Assembly: GCF_006442975.2 (NCBI RefSeq)
Contig: NZ_CP083954.1
Span: 2,673,501 to 2,737,500, forward strand
DNA length: 64,000 nt
Direction: 5' to 3'
Source of the DNA: Mesorhizobium sp. B2-1-1
GTDB lineage: Bacteria > Pseudomonadota > Alphaproteobacteria > Rhizobiales > Rhizobiaceae
Shown here: piece by piece, positions 60,900 to 64,000 of the stretch
Position numbering within the stretch: position 1 is the first letter of the stretch
Layout: every line of letters starts with the position of its first letter
The notes under the pieces: model-generated
The model's database searches: none
Told to the model about the DNA's origin: nothing
Seen by the model: only the letters and a program-made list of their open reading frames with translations
Translations under genes and position numbers: made by a program

Positions 60900-60974
60900 T
60901 CCAAATGTAAACCATCGGCAACCGTGCCGGCCGGACGGGTAAAACGAGCCGCTCGGCCCTTGACTGGGAGAACC

Positions 60975-61565
60975 ATGATGAAAAAGCTGATCCTCCAGAT
61001 GCAGATGTCGGTCGACGGTTTTGTCGGCGCCGCCGGGGATCATCGCTGGCAGCTCTGGGAATGGGGCGACGACAGCGCCTGGGACGAGGAGTTGAAGCGG
61101 GACTTCAACGCCGTCTTCGCCGGCATCGATACCATCCTCTTGAGCCGCAAGATGGCCGAGGAAGGCTACCTCACCCATTGGGGCAATGCGGCGAAGAGAT
61201 ATCCGCGCGACCCGTTCTATGCTTTCGCCCAGCGCATCGTCGAGGCGAGGAAGGTGGTGCCGAGCGACAGGCTCAAGGCCTCGCGATGGGAGGGCACGAC
61301 AGTGGTCAGCGGCGACCTGCCGCGGGAGGTCGACTTGCTGAAGAGGGGTGAGGGCGGCGACATCGCGGTGTTCGGCGGCGCCGGCTTCGCCTCGGCGCTG
61401 ATCGCGGCCAGGCTGGTCGACGAGTTCCAGCTGTTCATCAACCCGGCCGTGCTGGGCGCCGGCCGCCGCATCTTCGACCAAGGCGGGTTCGGCAGGCTGC
61501 GGCTGCTCGGCTCGAAATCCTATGCGAGCGGCATGGTGGTGAGCCGCTACGCGCCGGCCGGCTAA
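60975..61565 (+). CDS. Dihydrofolate-reductase family protein (RibD C-terminal-like)
   Basis: A 196-residue protein with the RibD_C/DHFR-like fold: ILQMQMSVDGFVGAAGDHRW, AGIDTILLSRKMAEEGYLTH, then GGDIAVFGGAGFASALIAA and DEFQLFINPAVLGAGRRIF. GGGAGAACC precedes the ATG. Such YyaP-type proteins are often found beside HxlR or ArsR regulators and have no settled substrate. It faces the HxlR gene across the inverted repeat. Confidence 0.9.
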   Translation: MMKKLILQMQMSVDGFVGAAGDHRWQLWEWGDDSAWDEELKRDFNAVFAGIDTILLSRKMAEEGYLTHWGNAAKRYPRDPFYAFAQRIVEARKVVPSDRLKASRWEGTTVVSGDLPREVDLLKRGEGGDIAVFGGAGFASALIAARLVDEFQLFINPAVLGAGRRIFDQGGFGRLRLLGSKSYASGMVVSRYAPAG

Positions 61566-61715
61566 TCGAAAGGCATTGCACTGATATCATGCCTGCCGTT
61601 GAGCTTGGGCATGGCAGTCGGCGATGCAGCACCAAGCGCGGTTGTGCCTTAGCCCCAGGGGCGAAGGGAACACGCGCCTCGATGTACTCTTGGTCAACAC
61701 CTTGGCCTCACCAAT

Positions 61716-62459
61716 TCACTTCGCATCATGAAAAATGATGCCCACCGTGTGCCGCATGCCCGAGCGCAGGCGGCTGACGCCGTGGCGCAGATTGACGCGG
61801 TAATTGCCCTTGGTGCCCTGCACCGGCCGATTGTGGACGGCGAAGGAGACGGCATCGCCCTGGCGCAAGGGCACCACTTCCACCCGGCTCTGCATGCGCG
61901 GCCGCTGTTCGGTCAGGGCGAACTCGCCGCCGGTGAAATCCTCGCCGGGTTCTGAAAGCAGAACCGCCACCTGCACCGGAAAAGCGAGGTCGCCATAGAG
62001 GTCCTGGTGCAGGCAGTTGAAGTCGCCGGGCACATATTGCAGCAGAAGTGGCGTCGGCCTGACCTGGCCGGCGGCGTGGCACTGCTTGAGAAAGGCGGCA
62101 TGCGTTTCGGGATAGCGCGTGGCGATGCCCATGCGTTCGTTCCACCGGTTGGCGACCTCGGCGAGCCTGGGATAGAGCGCCGTGCGCAGCCCGCCGATCA
62201 GGTCTGGCAAGGGGTAGCGGAAATAGCGGTATTCGCCCTTGCCGAAGCCGTGCCTGGCCATGTGGATATGGCTGCGGAAATGTTCCTCATGCGGATAGAG
62301 CCCGGCGAGTTGTCGGCACTCCTGCGGCGTGAGCAGCTTTTCCATCACCGCACAGCCGAAGCCGTCGAGTTCGGCGGCTAGGGCTGGCCAGTCGTAAGCG
62401 GCAACGCGTTCCTCGGCGGCTTTCACCACCGATGCCGCAACCTTGGCATGGGCGTTCAT
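61716..62459 (-). CDS. 2OG-Fe(II) oxygenase of the nucleic-acid type (Oxygenase-NA/DUF2086)
   Basis: The 247-residue protein has the Fe-binding His151 and Asp153 (FNCLHQDLYGD), a distal His226 (LRHGVSRLRSG) and an Arg a few residues further on for 2-oxoglutarate. The family is predicted to oxidise damaged nucleic acid and often lies beside ada/ogt genes, as here: its start overlaps the ogt stop by four bases. Confidence 0.88.
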   Translation of the reverse strand: MNAHAKVAASVVKAAEERVAAYDWPALAAELDGFGCAVMEKLLTPQECRQLAGLYPHEEHFRSHIHMARHGFGKGEYRYFRYPLPDLIGGLRTALYPRLAEVANRWNERMGIATRYPETHAAFLKQCHAAGQVRPTPLLLQYVPGDFNCLHQDLYGDLAFPVQVAVLLSEPGEDFTGGEFALTEQRPRMQSRVEVVPLRQGDAVSFAVHNRPVQGTKGNYRVNLRHGVSRLRSGMRHTVGIIFHDAK

Positions 62460-63001
62460 ATCGCGGCCTCTTTGTCCAGCAAAGCGTGCTTGCGCTCAGT
62501 GCCCCAGCGGTAGCCGGAGGGCGTGCCGTCGGCGCGGACGACGCGGTGGCAGGGAATGCCGAGCGCGATCGCGTTAGCGGCGCAGGCCGTCGCCACGGCG
62601 CGGGCGCCGTTCGGTTGGCCGAGACGCTGGGCAAGGGCGGCGTAGGTGATGGTTGCTCCGCGGCGGATGCTGCGAAGCTCGCCCCAAACTTTTTGCTGGA
62701 ACGGCGTGCCGTGGCTGATGTCGAGCGGCAGGTCCAGGCCGGCGGCGGGCGTTTCGATGAAACGCGTTATCGCCGCAAGATCGTCATGCAAGGCGGTCTC
62801 GTCCTCGACCAGCATCCTGCCGGGGAAGCGGCTGGCGAGATCCTGCGCCAGCGCCTCGGCGTCGGAGTCGATCAGGATGGCGCAGACGCCGAGGGAACCG
62901 CGCGCGGCGAGGATTTTGCCGATCGCGGATTGGGCGATGGCGTAGATGATGGTGTCGGCGCCGGAGGCTGTCGCCGGCGTGTGGGTTTGCATGAGGTTCA
63001 T
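62456..63001 (-). CDS. ogt: Methylated-DNA-protein cysteine methyltransferase
   Basis: The 181-residue protein removes O6-alkyl groups from guanine by transfer to its own cysteine. The active site is IPCHRVVRADG with Cys151; the region HGTPFQQKVWGELRSIRRG begins the DNA-binding domain. The N-terminal half is the ribonuclease-like domain of Ada-type enzymes, without the AraC module. A GGAG sits seven bases before the ATG. It is coupled to the oxygenase gene and follows ada and the 76-residue gene. Confidence 0.92.
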   Translation of the reverse strand: MNLMQTHTPATASGADTIIYAIAQSAIGKILAARGSLGVCAILIDSDAEALAQDLASRFPGRMLVEDETALHDDLAAITRFIETPAAGLDLPLDISHGTPFQQKVWGELRSIRRGATITYAALAQRLGQPNGARAVATACAANAIALGIPCHRVVRADGTPSGYRWGTERKHALLDKEAAI

Positions 63002-63104
63002 TGCTTCACTCCTTCTGTGTGCCTGAACCCTAGCCGCGTGCCTTCCGTTCCTCACTCCGATGCTTGCTTTCAAATTCAATTTCCGGAACGGTGCGGAGGT
63101 AAGT

Positions 63105-63155
63105 ACCCTACGGCGCCCCCCTCCGGCAGGACAGAGGGGGGCGCCGTAGAGCGCT
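63105..63155. repeat. Core-deleted copy of the palindromic element
   Basis: The outer left arm CCCTACGGCGCCCCCCTC is joined directly to the outer right arm CGGCAGGACAGAGGGGGGCG and CCGTAGAGCGC, leaving about 50 bp that can fold into one hairpin. The inner hairpins and the core are missing. It lies between ogt and the 76-residue gene, inside the repair operon. Confidence 0.75.
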
Positions 63156-63158
63156 GAT

Positions 63159-63389
63159 TTATGCGATACGAATGACAGCAACCTCGCCAAGCAAAAAAAC
63201 CTCGCCTGATAACAGCCGCAGTTCGATCTCGCCGGTCGCGCCACGGCTCCACTCGGCCTTGCCGCTCTCGACAAGCTCCCCGAGCGCAGCCATCACCAGC
63301 GACCGCGCATCTTTGGCGCGTCTGACGGCGCCGCGATGGGGGATCCCAATGTCCGCATCGGTGGTGGAAGACCTTGCCATCGCGCCCAT
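63159..63389 (-). CDS. 76-residue protein of the alkylation-repair operon, unknown
   Basis: A small protein beginning MGAMARSSTTDAD, with a basic helix (RRAKDARSLVMAALGEL) and a beta-rich second half (ATGEIELRLLSGEVFLLGE). The ATG at 63389 is preceded by GAGGAGGAGCGG, 12 bp after the ada stop, so it is clearly read with ada. No family recognised; it might bind nucleic acid. Confidence 0.72.
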   Translation of the reverse strand: MGAMARSSTTDADIGIPHRGAVRRAKDARSLVMAALGELVESGKAEWSRGATGEIELRLLSGEVFLLGEVAVIRIA

Positions 63390-63401
63390 TGCCGCTCCTC
63401 C

Positions 63402-64000
<599 letters not shown>

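Overview
The window looks like chromosomal DNA of a rhizobial alphaproteobacterium, most probably Mesorhizobium or a close relative. The reasons are a high GC content, a CtrA-type box in front of a minCDE operon, an alphaproteobacterial LexA box in front of dinB, two IalB-family proteins, a BclA/YddA-type peptide ABC transporter, several periplasmic-binding transport systems, and many copies of a roughly 170-180 bp palindromic intergenic element of a kind I associate with Mesorhizobium genomes. I saw no rRNA, tRNA, CRISPR array, transposase or phage gene.

Layout. 1-1.1 kb: the solute receptor of a TAXI-type TRAP transporter, whose permease gene probably begins at the window edge. 1.4-5.3 kb: minC-minD-minE and a long coiled-coil protein. 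5.5-8.1 kb: a divergent arsenic module (cysteine-rich DUF6428-like protein, then arsR, arsC and an MFS exporter) around a clear ArsR-type operator. 8.2-9.1 kb: a RhtA-like EamA exporter. 9.2-16.7 kb: a large repeat-rich classical autotransporter with an AraC-type and a LuxR-type regulator upstream. 16.9-21.5 kb: a three-subunit molybdenum hydroxylase (PaoABC-like) and a divergent TetR regulator. 21.6-29.0 kb: a bestrophin-like channel, a DUF899 redox cluster with a 42-residue CPWC peptide, a divergent regulator, a beta-propeller protein, an aldo-keto reductase, a DUF559 gene between two palindromic elements, and a GST.

29.3-33.8 kb: a HerA-like ATPase followed by a BsuBI/PstI-type restriction-modification pair. 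34.0-43.3 kb: a small unknown gene, two tandem AraC-type regulators, and an apparent operon of a trimeric autotransporter adhesin, IalB, a membrane-anchored unknown, a DUF4189 protein and a second IalB. 43.3-46.8 kb: a Sel1/TPR-like protein, a BclA-type ABC transporter and a DUF1134-like secreted protein. 46.9-57.8 kb: a sugar or polyol uptake and catabolism locus (two permeases, ATPase, binding protein, epimerase, mannitol-dehydrogenase-family enzyme, SDR, RpiR regulator) with a divergent Gfo/Idh/MocA oxidoreductase. 58.1-64.0 kb: a fatty-acid hydroxylase-like protein, SOS-controlled dinB, small unknown genes, an HxlR/DHFR-like divergent pair, and an alkylation-repair operon (ada, a 76-residue unknown, ogt, a nucleic-acid oxygenase).

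The strongest leads for something not well described are: the adhesin operon carrying two IalB proteins and two unknown envelope proteins under a pair of AraC-type regulators, one reduced to its DNA-binding domain; the HerA-like ATPase beside a PstI-type restriction system; the cysteine-rich protein facing arsR; the DUF559 gene flanked by palindromic elements whose cores are inverted relative to each other; and the 42-residue CPWC peptide in the DUF899 cluster. All functional statements come from reading the sequence and from recall of protein families; no database search was run.
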